DNA from: an uncultured Polaribacter sp.
GTDB taxonomy: Bacteria > Bacteroidota > Bacteroidia > Flavobacteriales > Flavobacteriaceae
Assembly (NCBI RefSeq): GCF_947503875.1
Contig: NZ_CANNFH010000008.1
Span: forward strand, 62,001-126,000
Reading direction: 5' to 3'
Length of the DNA stretch: 64,000 nt
The first letter of the stretch is position 1; each line of letters begins with the position of its first letter. Both the position numbers and the translations under genes were made by a program. Shown here piece by piece: positions 26,240 through 35,683 of the stretch. Below the pieces are notes generated by a model. It saw nothing but the letters and a program-made list of their open reading frames with translations. It made no database searches and had not been told where the DNA came from.

Positions 26240-27496
26240 ATGACAACAATACAAGAAATTTATAAAAGGTACCAGCAAACTTTCTTAATAGATACAGACA
26301 CAAGAAAGATTAGAAAAAATGCAATATTCTTCGCTTTAAAAGGTGCTAACTTTAATGGGAACACATTTGCAAAAGAAGCTTTAAATAATGGCGCTTCAAT
26401 AGCTATTATAGACGAAAAAGCATACGAAATACCCGGTAAAACCATTCTTGTAAAAAATGTATTAACCACTTTACAAGAATTAGCAAAATACCATAGAAAA
26501 CAACTTACAATTCCTGTAATTGGTTTAACGGGTAGTAATGGAAAAACAACCACTAAAGAGCTATTAAATGTAATTTTACAAAAAGGGTTTAAAACAACTG
26601 CAACAACAGGCAACTTAAATAATCACATAGGTGTTCCTTTAAGCATACTCTCTGTTAAACCGGGGTGCGAAATTGCTATCATAGAAATGGGGGCTAATCA
26701 CCAAAAAGAAATCGCTTTTTTATCTGAAATAGCAGCACCCGATTATGGTTACATTACCAATTTTGGTAAAGCACACTTAGAAGGTTTTGGTGGTGTTGAA
26801 GGAGTAATTAAAGGTAAAAGTGAACTATACACTTATCTTATACAAAATAATAAGACTGCTTTCGTTAATCCTAAAGACCCCATACAAATTGAAAAAACAA
26901 AGGATTGTAAAACAATTTTAATAAATGAGAATATTCGCTTTATAAAAGCAAAACCTTTTGTAAGTCTGTCTTATAATGATGTTATTATAGAAAGTAATTT
27001 AGTAGGTAAATACAATTATAATAATATTGCCATTGCAGTAACAGTAGGTATATATTTTAAGATTGATATTTTAGATATCAAATCAGCAATTGAAGCTTAC
27101 ACACCTTCTAACAATCGCTCTCAAATTATTAAAAAAGCAACAAATACTATTCTACTAGACGCTTATAATGCAAATCCATCTAGTATGGAAGTTGCTCTTG
27201 AAAACTTTGCGAATTTAGATGCGGTAACAAAAACTGTAATTTTGGGAGACATGTTTGAGCTGGGTATTGATAGTGCAAAAGAACACCAAGCAATTGCTAA
27301 ACTTACCGATAATTATTGTTTTAGCAAAACCATTTATGTAGGAGAACAATTTTACCAAACAAAGTCAAATAACTTGAAGTTCAAAAATTTTAATGAACTG
27401 AAAAGTTATTTAGAAAAAGAAAGCATAACTAACCAAACATTTTTAATTAAAGGTTCTAGAGGTATGCAATTAGAAAGAATAGTAGACTTTTTATAA
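26240..27496 (+). CDS. murF: UDP-MurNAc-tripeptide--D-Ala-D-Ala ligase
   Basis: Adds D-Ala-D-Ala to the UDP-MurNAc-tripeptide in the last cytoplasmic step of peptidoglycan precursor synthesis. The ATP-binding GLTGSNGKTTTKELL is at about residues 93-107, then the Mur-ligase central motif EMGANHQKEIAFLSEIAAPD and the C-terminal ILLDAYNANPSSMEVAL and ILGDMFELG segments. At 418 residues it is at the short end of the family. It follows the gldJ terminator closely, so it needs a promoter inside the gldJ end or read-through. Its stop touches the stop of the convergent gene. Confidence 0.96.
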   Translation: MTTIQEIYKRYQQTFLIDTDTRKIRKNAIFFALKGANFNGNTFAKEALNNGASIAIIDEKAYEIPGKTILVKNVLTTLQELAKYHRKQLTIPVIGLTGSNGKTTTKELLNVILQKGFKTTATTGNLNNHIGVPLSILSVKPGCEIAIIEMGANHQKEIAFLSEIAAPDYGYITNFGKAHLEGFGGVEGVIKGKSELYTYLIQNNKTAFVNPKDPIQIEKTKDCKTILINENIRFIKAKPFVSLSYNDVIIESNLVGKYNYNNIAIAVTVGIYFKIDILDIKSAIEAYTPSNNRSQIIKKATNTILLDAYNANPSSMEVALENFANLDAVTKTVILGDMFELGIDSAKEHQAIAKLTDNYCFSKTIYVGEQFYQTKSNNLKFKNFNELKSYLEKESITNQTFLIKGSRGMQLERIVDFL

Positions 27497-28345
27497 CTAC
27501 ATCTTATTTTTATGATATGCTAATAAATTATCTATTGGTCTTTGTATAACGTCAGTTAATTCTAAGTTATTTGTATTTGATATTTCCTCTAATATATCTC
27601 TAAAATAATAAGCAATAGAACCTATAAAATAAACTGGGGTATCTTTTGAAACCCCAAAAGGTAAAACCCTATATTTAAAAAACTTCTGAAACCCCTTTTT
27701 AATTACTTTTTTAATGTATTTATCATCTTTATAATCAAACATAAACTTTGCAAACGAGGCCAAATACATATTTGGATTTACTTCTTTATATATATTCCTC
27801 TTAATATAATCTGCATCTAAATTAAACTGATTTGCAAATTCTAGTGCGATACCTTTAGGCATTTTATTGTAATAATAATCTACAATTAATTTTTTACCAA
27901 AATAATTACCACTTGCTTCATCCATTAAAATATAGCCCAAAGACGGCACCAACATTTGCATGTTTTTCCCATCAAAATAACAACTATTAGAACCTGTTCC
28001 TAAAATACAAACAACAGCCGGTTTTTTACCAGACGCTGCATAAACAGCTGCAAGCATGTCCTCTGCAACGTAAACTTTTGCATTTACAAATATTTTTTCT
28101 AATATTAATTGCAACACAGCTGTGGGTTTAGGTGTACCACACCCTGCTCCGTAAAAATGAATTTCTTTAACCGCATCTTTTATGTTGATTAACTCAAACA
28201 TATTTATAATACGGTTATGAAGCTCCTGTTTAGACACCACAGCAGGATTTAGCCCTAATGTTTGAATTCTAAATTCCTCTTCTTTGTTCTTATTTATTGC
28301 AATCCAATCTACTTTTGTAGAGCCACCGTCTGCTATTAAAATCAT
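27497..28345 (-). CDS. BadF/BadG-type N-acetylglucosamine kinase-like ATPase
   Basis: An ASKHA-fold sugar kinase of 282 residues. The phosphate-1 loop is IADGGSTKVDW at the very start, and the second phosphate motif CILGTGSNSCYF is near residue 115. An adenosine motif, IGSIAYYF, is near residue 250. The closest known families are N-acetylglucosamine or glucosamine kinases of the BadF group, so it probably phosphorylates amino sugars from cell-wall or chitin recycling. It is monocistronic, convergent with murF, with a good promoter at 28362-28392 and a leader of about ten bases. Confidence 0.88.
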   Translation of the reverse strand: MILIADGGSTKVDWIAINKNKEEEFRIQTLGLNPAVVSKQELHNRIINMFELINIKDAVKEIHFYGAGCGTPKPTAVLQLILEKIFVNAKVYVAEDMLAAVYAASGKKPAVVCILGTGSNSCYFDGKNMQMLVPSLGYILMDEASGNYFGKKLIVDYYYNKMPKGIALEFANQFNLDADYIKRNIYKEVNPNMYLASFAKFMFDYKDDKYIKKVIKKGFQKFFKYRVLPFGVSKDTPVYFIGSIAYYFRDILEEISNTNNLELTDVIQRPIDNLLAYHKNKM

Positions 28346-28361
28346 AAAAAAATAATTTTCT

Positions 28362-28392
28362 CAAAGATAGAATAACTAAATACAATAACCAA
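28362..28392 (-). promoter_or_regulatory. Promoter (-33 TTG, -7 TATCTTTG) of the sugar kinase gene
   Basis: On the - strand TTG (28390-28392) and TATCTTTG (28362-28369) are separated by 20 bases, a close fit to the Bacteroidota consensus TTTG-N(about 19-20)-TAnnTTTG. The start codon follows 17 bases after the -7 box. Confidence 0.6.
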
Positions 28393-29300
28393 TAGCGATA
28401 AAAACTTCAATCGTTTTCGCAGAAAGATAATTTTAGAAATTGTGATCTTATATAGATGTAAAATGCTATTTAATAATAATAATGCTGTTAACATACCTAC
28501 ATCTTTATTATTCGAAATAGCTAGTAAGCAAAAGATTTGAAAAGCATTTGGTACTAATACCAAAAGTGAATAATTAAAGATTAAAGAATTTTACAAACTG
28601 ATTACCTATTTTAGATGATATTCATTTAATTTTACTGAAACAGTAAAGTCTACACTGTAGAGCGCTCAAAATACTTGAATAAAAAATGAATTATAAATTA
28701 ATTTAGCGACTACATAAAATAGATTAAGAGTTTTATAAAAAATAAAGAAAATATTCTGAAACTAAAACATAATTATATTCTTTTTAAAATCAGTAATTGT
28801 AATACGCTCATAAGTTTGTGTCACATGCTCTTTAAATTATAGTTTAAAGATAGAAAATAATTTTAGTCTATCAATAGGCAATAAATATTTCATTATTGAG
28901 AGCTAACTAATTATGTATAATCAAAAAAAGTGTGATTTTAATTTCAATTCAACCTGCTGTCTATGAAAAAAATATAAAAACAAATACAAAAAAGAAGTGA
29001 GTAATTATAAAAAAGATATTTTAAGTTTTGTCTTAAGAAATGCGCATGTCATAAATAATTTGTAAGGTTTGCTCCAAATTACTAGAACAATAAACCAACT
29101 GGCATAAATCAAATAAAATATGGTTAGTCTTAATTTATTCAAATTCAAAAGGAAGATTTTAAGCTATAACTTATTCTAATTTGTAAAATTGTAGAATAGT
29201 CTTTTTGAAATTATGAATAAATAATAAACTTTATAGGCAAGTCAGAAATAGCAGTATAAAACTATTTGTTTAAGAGTTATCTGTCAAAAAAGATAACATT
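28393..29300. other. Gene-free AT-rich gap of about 0.9 kb at the end of the polysaccharide locus
   Basis: No convincing ORF, RNA gene or protein remnant was found in any frame. A small TTG-started hydrophobic frame at 28342-28563 is judged spurious. A 7-bp hairpin GTTATCT/AGATAAC (29276-29297) sits just past the last gene of the locus, but without a clear T-run. It is the longest non-coding stretch of the window. Confidence 0.6.
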
Positions 29301-31208
29301 TTATTCATCTTTCAACACCTCTAAATCTAGCTTTTCGTAGATAGAATTCTGTGAGACATATTCTGGTGTAATCTCTTTTATTTTAGCCACTACATCAACG
29401 GCAGATTTACTTTCATTTAAATCACATAACTCTAGCACTTTTATTTTTAAGTCAATAAAATCAGCATCTAGAGATTTTGCTATCATAATTTTTTCGTGAT
29501 ACGTTTTCGTTGTATTCTCACCATCTGCAAGTAATTCTTCGTATAATTTTTCACCTGGTCTTAAGCCTGTAAATTCTATGTCTATATCTTCTGGATATTT
29601 TAAGCCTGATAACGAAATCATTCTTTTCGCCATATCAAAAATCTTTACAGACTTCCCCATATCAAAGATATAAATCTCACCACCTGTTCCCATTGTACCT
29701 GCTTCTAAAACTAACCTACAAGCCTCTGGTATGGTCATAAAAAAACGTGTAATATCTTTGTGAGTAACTGTTAAAGGCCCTCCATTTTCTATTTGTTTTT
29801 TAAACAAAGGAATAACAGAGCCATTAGATCCTAAAACATTACCAAACCTTGTAATTGTAAACTTTGTATTTGTGGAAGACTTACTTAGCGCACTTATGTA
29901 AATTTCGGCTACTCTTTTTGTAGCTCCCATAACGTTGGTTGGATTTACAGCTTTATCTGTTGAAACCATTACAAATCTTCCTACATTATATTTTAAAGAT
30001 AAGTCTGCAATATTCCTTGTTCCACCCACATTAATACGAACTGCTTCATAAGGACTTTGCTCCATTAACGGCACATGTTTATACGCTGCTGCATGGAAAA
30101 CTTTTTGAGGCTGGTATCTTTTAAAAACCTTTTCCATTCTTTTAAAGTCTCTAACATCTGCAACAATGGCCATAAAATTGGTTTTACTATTCCTTATTAG
30201 TTCCTGTTGTAAATCATATAAAGGAGATTCTGCCTGATCTACTAAAACTAATAATTCTAAATTGTAATTGGACAATTGCCTAGAAATTTCACTTCCAATT
30301 GAACCTGCTGCTCCAGTAACTAGCACAACTTTATCAACTACCTCCCTTTTTACAATTGGATTATTGATGGTAATTTGTTGCCTTTCTAATAAGTCATCAA
30401 TATTAATTTGTTTAATCTGATTCGCTTGTAAATCTCCACCAATCCACTGAGAAAGTGGAGGAACTATCTTAACCTCTACTCCTAAGGCCAATAAATCATC
30501 TGTTATTTCTAAAAGACGATTAGGTTTTATGTTCTGAATTGATATGATAATCTCAGAGATAAAATTATTCTTAATAAAATCTTTAGTGATATTTTTTGAA
30601 CTATGAATTTTAATTCTGTCAATTTTTTTATTAATCTTATTTACATCATCATCTATAAAACCAATAATATCATAATTATTACCTCTTTCTCTATTTATAG
30701 CACCATAAGTTATCATTCCAGAATCGCCTGCCCCATAAATTAATGCATTTGTAACCGTTTTAACTTCCGTAGAAATTACTTCAAAAAAGGCTTTAAAAAT
30801 AAACCTACTTACAATAAGTACAAATATGGAAACTAAGTAATGAATAAGTAATATGGATTTTGGTATTGAAAAACCTTTAAAGAAATTTAAAAATTGATTT
30901 GCAACAACTAAAAAACCTGTAAAAAAACTAAAGATTGAAATTCCTAAAAAAACATTAAAAGCATCTTTAGTGCCTGTATGTCTAATAATACCTTTATAAG
31001 AACCCACTAATAAAAAACTGATTAGAGCGAGCAAAGCAACAACTGGGAGTTGGTACTTAAAATGATTAAAATCAAAATCTAAACTAATATCAAATGCAAC
31101 AGTGTAAGCAATAAAAAAAGAAATACAAACTAAGAGTACGTCTATTATTAAAACAACCCACTTAGATGCATATTTGTTTAAAAAATTTAAAAAAAAAGTT
31201 TTAATCAT
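29301..31208 (-). CDS. Membrane-bound UDP-HexNAc 4,6-dehydratase (WbpM/PglF/CapD-like)
   Basis: Makes UDP-4-keto-6-deoxy-HexNAc from UDP-GlcNAc, the first step to QuiNAc, FucNAc or bacillosamine sugars. The 635 residues start with four membrane helices (about 1-140) and a CoA-binding-like domain with GAGDSGM. The catalytic SDR domain begins at VTGAAGSIGSEI. The tyrosine of the SDR YxxxK motif is replaced by Met in STDKAVNPTNVMGATKR, which is normal for the large WbpM/PglF group. It has its own TAAATTTG box. It is the last gene of the polysaccharide locus. Confidence 0.93.
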   Translation of the reverse strand: MIKTFFLNFLNKYASKWVVLIIDVLLVCISFFIAYTVAFDISLDFDFNHFKYQLPVVALLALISFLLVGSYKGIIRHTGTKDAFNVFLGISIFSFFTGFLVVANQFLNFFKGFSIPKSILLIHYLVSIFVLIVSRFIFKAFFEVISTEVKTVTNALIYGAGDSGMITYGAINRERGNNYDIIGFIDDDVNKINKKIDRIKIHSSKNITKDFIKNNFISEIIISIQNIKPNRLLEITDDLLALGVEVKIVPPLSQWIGGDLQANQIKQINIDDLLERQQITINNPIVKREVVDKVVLVTGAAGSIGSEISRQLSNYNLELLVLVDQAESPLYDLQQELIRNSKTNFMAIVADVRDFKRMEKVFKRYQPQKVFHAAAYKHVPLMEQSPYEAVRINVGGTRNIADLSLKYNVGRFVMVSTDKAVNPTNVMGATKRVAEIYISALSKSSTNTKFTITRFGNVLGSNGSVIPLFKKQIENGGPLTVTHKDITRFFMTIPEACRLVLEAGTMGTGGEIYIFDMGKSVKIFDMAKRMISLSGLKYPEDIDIEFTGLRPGEKLYEELLADGENTTKTYHEKIMIAKSLDADFIDLKIKVLELCDLNESKSAVDVVAKIKEITPEYVSQNSIYEKLDLEVLKDE

Positions 31209-31227
31209 TTATTCTAGGATTGTGCTT

Positions 31228-31235
31228 CAAATTTA
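31228..31235 (-). promoter_or_regulatory. -7 box TAAATTTG before the WbpM-like gene
   Basis: On the - strand this is an exact TAnnTTTG match, 20 bases before the ATG, predicting a leader of about 13 bases. No TTG -33 is evident. It suggests that the last gene of the locus can be expressed separately. Confidence 0.4.
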
Positions 31236-31338
31236 CAATAAATTATTCATTATTTTAAAACACTTTAAATTTAAGCATAAAAAAATTAAATAACTAAATT
31301 TTCTTTTTTCTAAGTGATAAAACCAAAACTATTCATTT

Positions 31339-32283
31339 TTATACTTTTAACTTTTGAAATAGATAAATATAGACCAAGATGAAGAAAATTATAAGGCTAA
31401 AAAAAATTACAAGTTGAGTACTTAGCTCTAACGCATACGATTTTAAAACAATTACATTTACCAACAACTGCAATCCTCCATAAATTAAAGAAACTTTTAA
31501 ATGTCCTATTTTTTTTATGTCCACAATTTTTTGATAAATATGGTGTCTATGAGGATCTAAAATGCTTTCTTTCGTAAAGAATTTTCTGTAAAGCAATGTG
31601 TTTCCTGCATCTGCGCCATAAACAATTATTAATAGTAATATAAGAGGTGATTTTAAGGTAACTGTTAGATAAAGACCTATAAAAAAGATAAACATTCCAA
31701 TAGCAATACTACCAATATCTCCAGCAAAAAAAATTGCCTTTTTTCTAAAATTATAAAACCCGAAAACAACTATAGACATTGCCACATAAATAATTAAATC
31801 TGGATTTATTATATTTTCATTAGTATTTATTAAAAACAAGCCACTTATAACAGCTAGGCTATACAAACCTGTAATGCCATTAATACCGTCCATAAAATTG
31901 AACATATTAATCATACCAAGACCCATAATAAAATATACTACTGCCATTGGTATAAATGGAATTTCTAATTGATACAATATTAAAAATATCGCTAAAAACT
32001 GAAATGGAAATCGGATTTTTGAGCTTAGTGTATAGATATCATCTAAAAAGCTAACCACCGAAATTAAAAAAACACCTAAAACAAAATAGGGATATTGGTA
32101 ATCGTTTAAAAAAAAGAATAATAATATAGCAATGGGAAATACAATACCTCCGCCTCTAATTGTTATTTTAGTGTGTGAACTTCTTTTATTGGGCTTGTCT
32201 ATAATATTAAATTTATCAGCAATTTTTAAATAAAAAAAAGAAGCTAAACTTAATGTTATTAAAATTATAATATACATTTTCAT
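31339..32283 (-). CDS. WecA/WbpL-type undecaprenyl-phosphate glycosyl-1-phosphate transferase
   Basis: An integral membrane enzyme that starts repeat-unit synthesis by moving a HexNAc-1-phosphate onto undecaprenyl phosphate. About ten hydrophobic helices are visible in 314 residues. Family motifs are NKRSSHTKITIRGGGI near residue 33, the catalytic NMFNFMDGINGITG near 127, the GDIGSIAIGMF motif near 190 and DPHRHHIYQ near 245. Together with the WbpM- and WbpV-like genes it resembles the Pseudomonas wbpV-wbpL-wbpM module, so the primer sugar may be QuiNAc or FucNAc (inference). Confidence 0.92.
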   Translation of the reverse strand: MKMYIIILITLSLASFFYLKIADKFNIIDKPNKRSSHTKITIRGGGIVFPIAILLFFFLNDYQYPYFVLGVFLISVVSFLDDIYTLSSKIRFPFQFLAIFLILYQLEIPFIPMAVVYFIMGLGMINMFNFMDGINGITGLYSLAVISGLFLINTNENIINPDLIIYVAMSIVVFGFYNFRKKAIFFAGDIGSIAIGMFIFFIGLYLTVTLKSPLILLLIIVYGADAGNTLLYRKFFTKESILDPHRHHIYQKIVDIKKIGHLKVSLIYGGLQLLVNVIVLKSYALELSTQLVIFFSLIIFFILVYIYLFQKLKV

Positions 32284-32301
32284 AACAATTAAAATATTAT
32301 T

Positions 32302-33354
32302 TTACGCATCATACATTTCTTCATAGTACTTCTTGTAATCACCGGAAACAACATTTTGTAACCATTCTTTATTTTCTAAATACCATTTTACTGTTTTTTC
32401 TATCCCTTCTTCAAACTGCAGAGAAGGCTCCCAACCCAACTCATTTTTAAGTTTTGTAGAATCAATAGCATACCTTAAATCGTGGCCAGCTCTATCAGTA
32501 ACATAAGTTATTAACTTCTCTGAAGCTCCATCTTCTCTTCCCAAATACCTATCTACAGTTTTAATAATTACCTTTATTAAATCTATATTTTTCCACTCAT
32601 TAAAACCACCTATGTTGTAGGTCTCTCCTAATTTTCCTTTATGAAAAATAACATCTATAGCTCTTGCATGATCATTTACAAATAACCAATCTCTTACATT
32701 TTCTCCTTTTCCGTAAACAGGTAAAGGTTTGTTATGAACAATATTGTTAATGAATAAAGGAATTAATTTCTCAGGAAACTGATACGAACCATAATTATTT
32801 GAACAATTAGAAATAACTGTAGGAAATTGATAGGTATCTTGAAAAGCCCTTACAAAATGATCTGAGGAAGCCTTAGAAGCTGAATATGGAGAGTGTGGGT
32901 CATAAGCAGTAGTTTCTGTAAAAAAACCTTCCTTTCCAAGGGAACCATAAACTTCATCTGTTGATACATGATAAAATAGGTTGTTTTTAAAATCTTCTGC
33001 CCAATAGTTTTTTGCAGCTTGTAATAAACTCAAAGTTCCCATTACATTTGTTTGCGCAAAAGAAAATGGATCCTTAATTGATCTATCTACATGAGATTCT
33101 GCTGCCAAATGAATAACATTGTCTATTTTGTAATCCGAAAAAACTTTTTTTACTTTTTGAAAATCGCATATATCACACTTTACAAAAGTATAATTTTCTT
33201 TATCATCGATATCTTTTAGATTTTCTAGATTTCCAGCGTATGTTAATTTATCCATATTAATAATATGGTATTCTGGATATTTATTAACCAATAATCTTAC
33301 TAAGTGAGAGCCTATAAAACCTGCTCCTCCTGTAACTAATATGTTCTTTTTCAT
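32302..33354 (-). CDS. rfbB: dTDP-glucose 4,6-dehydratase
   Basis: Second enzyme of dTDP-L-rhamnose synthesis, forming dTDP-4-keto-6-deoxyglucose. The extended SDR has the NAD motif TGGAGFIGSHLVRLL at the N-terminus, HVSTDEVYGSLG with the catalytic Asp-Glu pair, and YSASKASSDH with the YxxxK pair. The 350 residues equal the family length. It is one base from rfbD in an rfbACDB gene run, so the four rhamnose genes are transcribed together. Confidence 0.97.
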   Translation of the reverse strand: MKKNILVTGGAGFIGSHLVRLLVNKYPEYHIINMDKLTYAGNLENLKDIDDKENYTFVKCDICDFQKVKKVFSDYKIDNVIHLAAESHVDRSIKDPFSFAQTNVMGTLSLLQAAKNYWAEDFKNNLFYHVSTDEVYGSLGKEGFFTETTAYDPHSPYSASKASSDHFVRAFQDTYQFPTVISNCSNNYGSYQFPEKLIPLFINNIVHNKPLPVYGKGENVRDWLFVNDHARAIDVIFHKGKLGETYNIGGFNEWKNIDLIKVIIKTVDRYLGREDGASEKLITYVTDRAGHDLRYAIDSTKLKNELGWEPSLQFEEGIEKTVKWYLENKEWLQNVVSGDYKKYYEEMYDA

Positions 33355-33355
33355 T

Positions 33356-34231
33356 TTATTTTTTTCGATTTAATTTTGAAATACATTCCTGAAGTGAATC
33401 TCTCCAATATGGGATTTCAATTTCAAAATCATTTTTTATTTTTGATTTATTTAATACTGAAAAATGGGGCCTTTTCGCTGGCGTTGGATAATCTTTTGTT
33501 TCGATAGGTTTTACCTTGCAATTCACATTTCCTAAAAACATAATTGCTTTTGCAAAATCATACCATGATGCAACACCTTCATTGGACAAATGATATAATT
33601 TTCCTTTAGTGCTAATCTTACTATCTTTGCCTTTAGACAATATTGTAAGGCAGGTTAACGCTAAGTCTCTCGCATAAGTTGGTGTACCAACCTGATCAAA
33701 AATAACTCCCAATTCGTCTCTATCTTCGCCTAAACGCAACATTGTTTTTACAAAGTTATTCCCATAAGAAGAATATAACCAAGAGGTTCTTATCACCAAT
33801 CCATCAATATCTGAATTAATAACAGATAATTCTCCCTCTCGCTTTGTATTTCCATAAACGCCAATTGGACTTACTTTGTCTGATTCTTTATATGGAATAA
33901 ATCCTTCTCCATTAAAAACATAATCTGTAGAAATATGTATTAATTTACCCTTCCTTTTATTTAAAACTTTAACGAGGTTTAAAACAGCTTCTGTATTTAC
34001 CTTTTTTGCAATTTCATTATCTTCTTCTGCTTTGTCTACGGCAGTATATGCTGCACAATTAAGTATAGCTTCTATTTGCTTATTATCTACAAATTCTTGT
34101 AATTCTTTAAAATTACAAATGTCTAAATCTAATACATCTCTAAAAAAGAAATTAAAATCTTTAAAAGTTTGTTCTAAATCCTTTATTTCTGACCCTAACT
34201 GTCCGTTTGCGCCTGTAACTAAAATATTCAT
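33356..34231 (-). CDS. rfbD: dTDP-4-dehydrorhamnose reductase
   Basis: Final step to dTDP-L-rhamnose, an NAD(P)H-dependent reduction of the 4-keto group. The Rossmann motif VTGANGQLGSEI starts at residue 5, then ISTDYVFNGEG, the YGNTKREGE catalytic YxxxK motif and the RTSWLYSSYGNNFVKTM segment. The 291 residues fit the family. Two bases separate it from rfbC. Confidence 0.96.
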   Translation of the reverse strand: MNILVTGANGQLGSEIKDLEQTFKDFNFFFRDVLDLDICNFKELQEFVDNKQIEAILNCAAYTAVDKAEEDNEIAKKVNTEAVLNLVKVLNKRKGKLIHISTDYVFNGEGFIPYKESDKVSPIGVYGNTKREGELSVINSDIDGLVIRTSWLYSSYGNNFVKTMLRLGEDRDELGVIFDQVGTPTYARDLALTCLTILSKGKDSKISTKGKLYHLSNEGVASWYDFAKAIMFLGNVNCKVKPIETKDYPTPAKRPHFSVLNKSKIKNDFEIEIPYWRDSLQECISKLNRKK

Positions 34232-34233
34232 TT

Positions 34234-34788
34234 TTAATACTTAAAAGGTGAATCTAAATCTGAGAAGAAAATTAAATTTTTATCTTTTTCTGATAATTGA
34301 ACTTCACTCTCCTCTAAACCCCAATTAATATTTAAATCTTTATCATTCCATCTTATCCCAAAGTCATATTCTGGAGCATAGGTATTATCTACTTTGTAAG
34401 CAAAAACAGCTGTTTCACTTAAAACAGAAAATCCATGCGCAAAACCTCTTGGTACAAATAACTGTTTTTTATTTTCTCCCGTTAACTCAACTGCAACATG
34501 TTTGCCATAAGTTGGAGATTCTTTTCTTAGATCTACAGCAACATCCATAACACTACCTGCTACACATCGTACTAATTTAGCTTGATTAAAAGGTGGTTTT
34601 TGGAAATGTAAACCTCTTAAAACACCTTTAGACGATTTAGATTCATTGTCTTGCACAAACTTTATTTTACACACATTTTCTTCAAACTTTTCTAAATTAA
34701 AAGATTCTAAAAAGTAACCTCGGTTATCTCCAAATACTGCTGGTTCTATTATAAAAACGTCTGGAATTTCTGTTTTAATGAATTTCAT
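34234..34788 (-). CDS. rfbC: dTDP-4-dehydrorhamnose 3,5-epimerase
   Basis: Inverts C3 and C5 of dTDP-4-keto-6-deoxyglucose. It is a cupin of 184 residues with the signature GVLRGLHFQ (catalytic His in the HF pair), the VDLRKESPTYGKHVAVEL strand and the FVPRGFAHGFSVLS motif. The length and motif order are complete. One base separates it from rfbA. Confidence 0.97.
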   Translation of the reverse strand: MKFIKTEIPDVFIIEPAVFGDNRGYFLESFNLEKFEENVCKIKFVQDNESKSSKGVLRGLHFQKPPFNQAKLVRCVAGSVMDVAVDLRKESPTYGKHVAVELTGENKKQLFVPRGFAHGFSVLSETAVFAYKVDNTYAPEYDFGIRWNDKDLNINWGLEESEVQLSEKDKNLIFFSDLDSPFKY

Positions 34789-34789
34789 T

Positions 34790-35662
34790 TTATGATTTCG
34801 CTAAATTTAATAAATATTGTCCGTAACCATTTTTCCTAAGTGGTTCTGCCAATTGTTTCAGCTGTCCTCTATTTATATACTTCATTCGATAAGCAATTTC
34901 TTCTAGACAAGCTACTTTTAAACCTTGTCTCTTTTCAATCGTTTCTATAAACTGCCCTGCCTCCATTAAAGAATCGTGCGTACCTGTATCTAACCATGCA
35001 AATCCTCTACCAAGTAACTGAACTTGTAAATTCTTGGACTTTAAATATTCTTGATTTACGGTTGTTATCTCTAATTCTCCTCTATCAGAAGGTTTTATGG
35101 TTTTTGCAATTTGTACCACATCATTTGTATAGAAATACAAACCTACAACAGCATAATTAGACTTTGGCACTTCTGGTTTCTCCTCTATTGAAGTAACAGC
35201 TCCACTTTCATCAAACGCAGCAACACCATACCTTTCAGGGTCATTAACATAATAACCAAAAACTGTAGATTTACCAGCCGCAACGTTTTTTCTTGCATTT
35301 TGTAAGGTTTCAGAAAAACCATAACCATAGAAAATATTGTCTCCTAAAACTAAACAGACATCATCATTTCCAATAAATTCTTCTCCTATTATAAATGCTT
35401 GTGCCAAACCATCTGGACTAGGTTGTTCTTTATAAGAAAGTTTTATTCCCAAATCGGATCCATGGCCCAGCAATTTTTCAAAATTTGGTAGGTCTTCTGA
35501 TGTTGAAATAATTAAAATTTCTCTAATACCTGCCAACATCAAAACTGATAAAGGATAATAAATCATAGGCTTATCGTAAACGGGTAACAATTGTTTAGAT
35601 ACTCCCTTTGTTATTGGGTACAATCTTGTCCCTGATCCTCCTGCTAGTATTATTCCTTTCAT
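34790..35662 (-). CDS. rfbA: Glucose-1-phosphate thymidylyltransferase
   Basis: First step of dTDP-rhamnose synthesis, joining dTTP and glucose-1-phosphate. The nucleotidyltransferase motif [20 protein letters not shown] is at residues 7-26, then [16 protein letters not shown], the VLGDNIFYG metal site and [19 protein letters not shown]. The 290 residues match RmlA. It opens the rhamnose sub-cluster, 21 bases after the WbpV-like gene. Confidence 0.97.
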   Translation of the reverse strand: MKGIILAGGSGTRLYPITKGVSKQLLPVYDKPMIYYPLSVLMLAGIREILIISTSEDLPNFEKLLGHGSDLGIKLSYKEQPSPDGLAQAFIIGEEFIGNDDVCLVLGDNIFYGYGFSETLQNARKNVAAGKSTVFGYYVNDPERYGVAAFDESGAVTSIEEKPEVPKSNYAVVGLYFYTNDVVQIAKTIKPSDRGELEITTVNQEYLKSKNLQVQLLGRGFAWLDTGTHDSLMEAGQFIETIEKRQGLKVACLEEIAYRMKYINRGQLKQLAEPLRKNGYGQYLLNLAKS

Positions 35663-35683
35663 TTTGGTTTATTTAAGCTGTGG

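Noticed and set aside
28342..28563. 73-residue hydrophobic ORF on the - strand, overlapping the sugar kinase start by four bases
   Set aside because: It starts with TTG, has a low-complexity hydrophobic composition typical of AT-rich non-coding DNA, and contains the well-formed promoter of the kinase gene (28362-28392).
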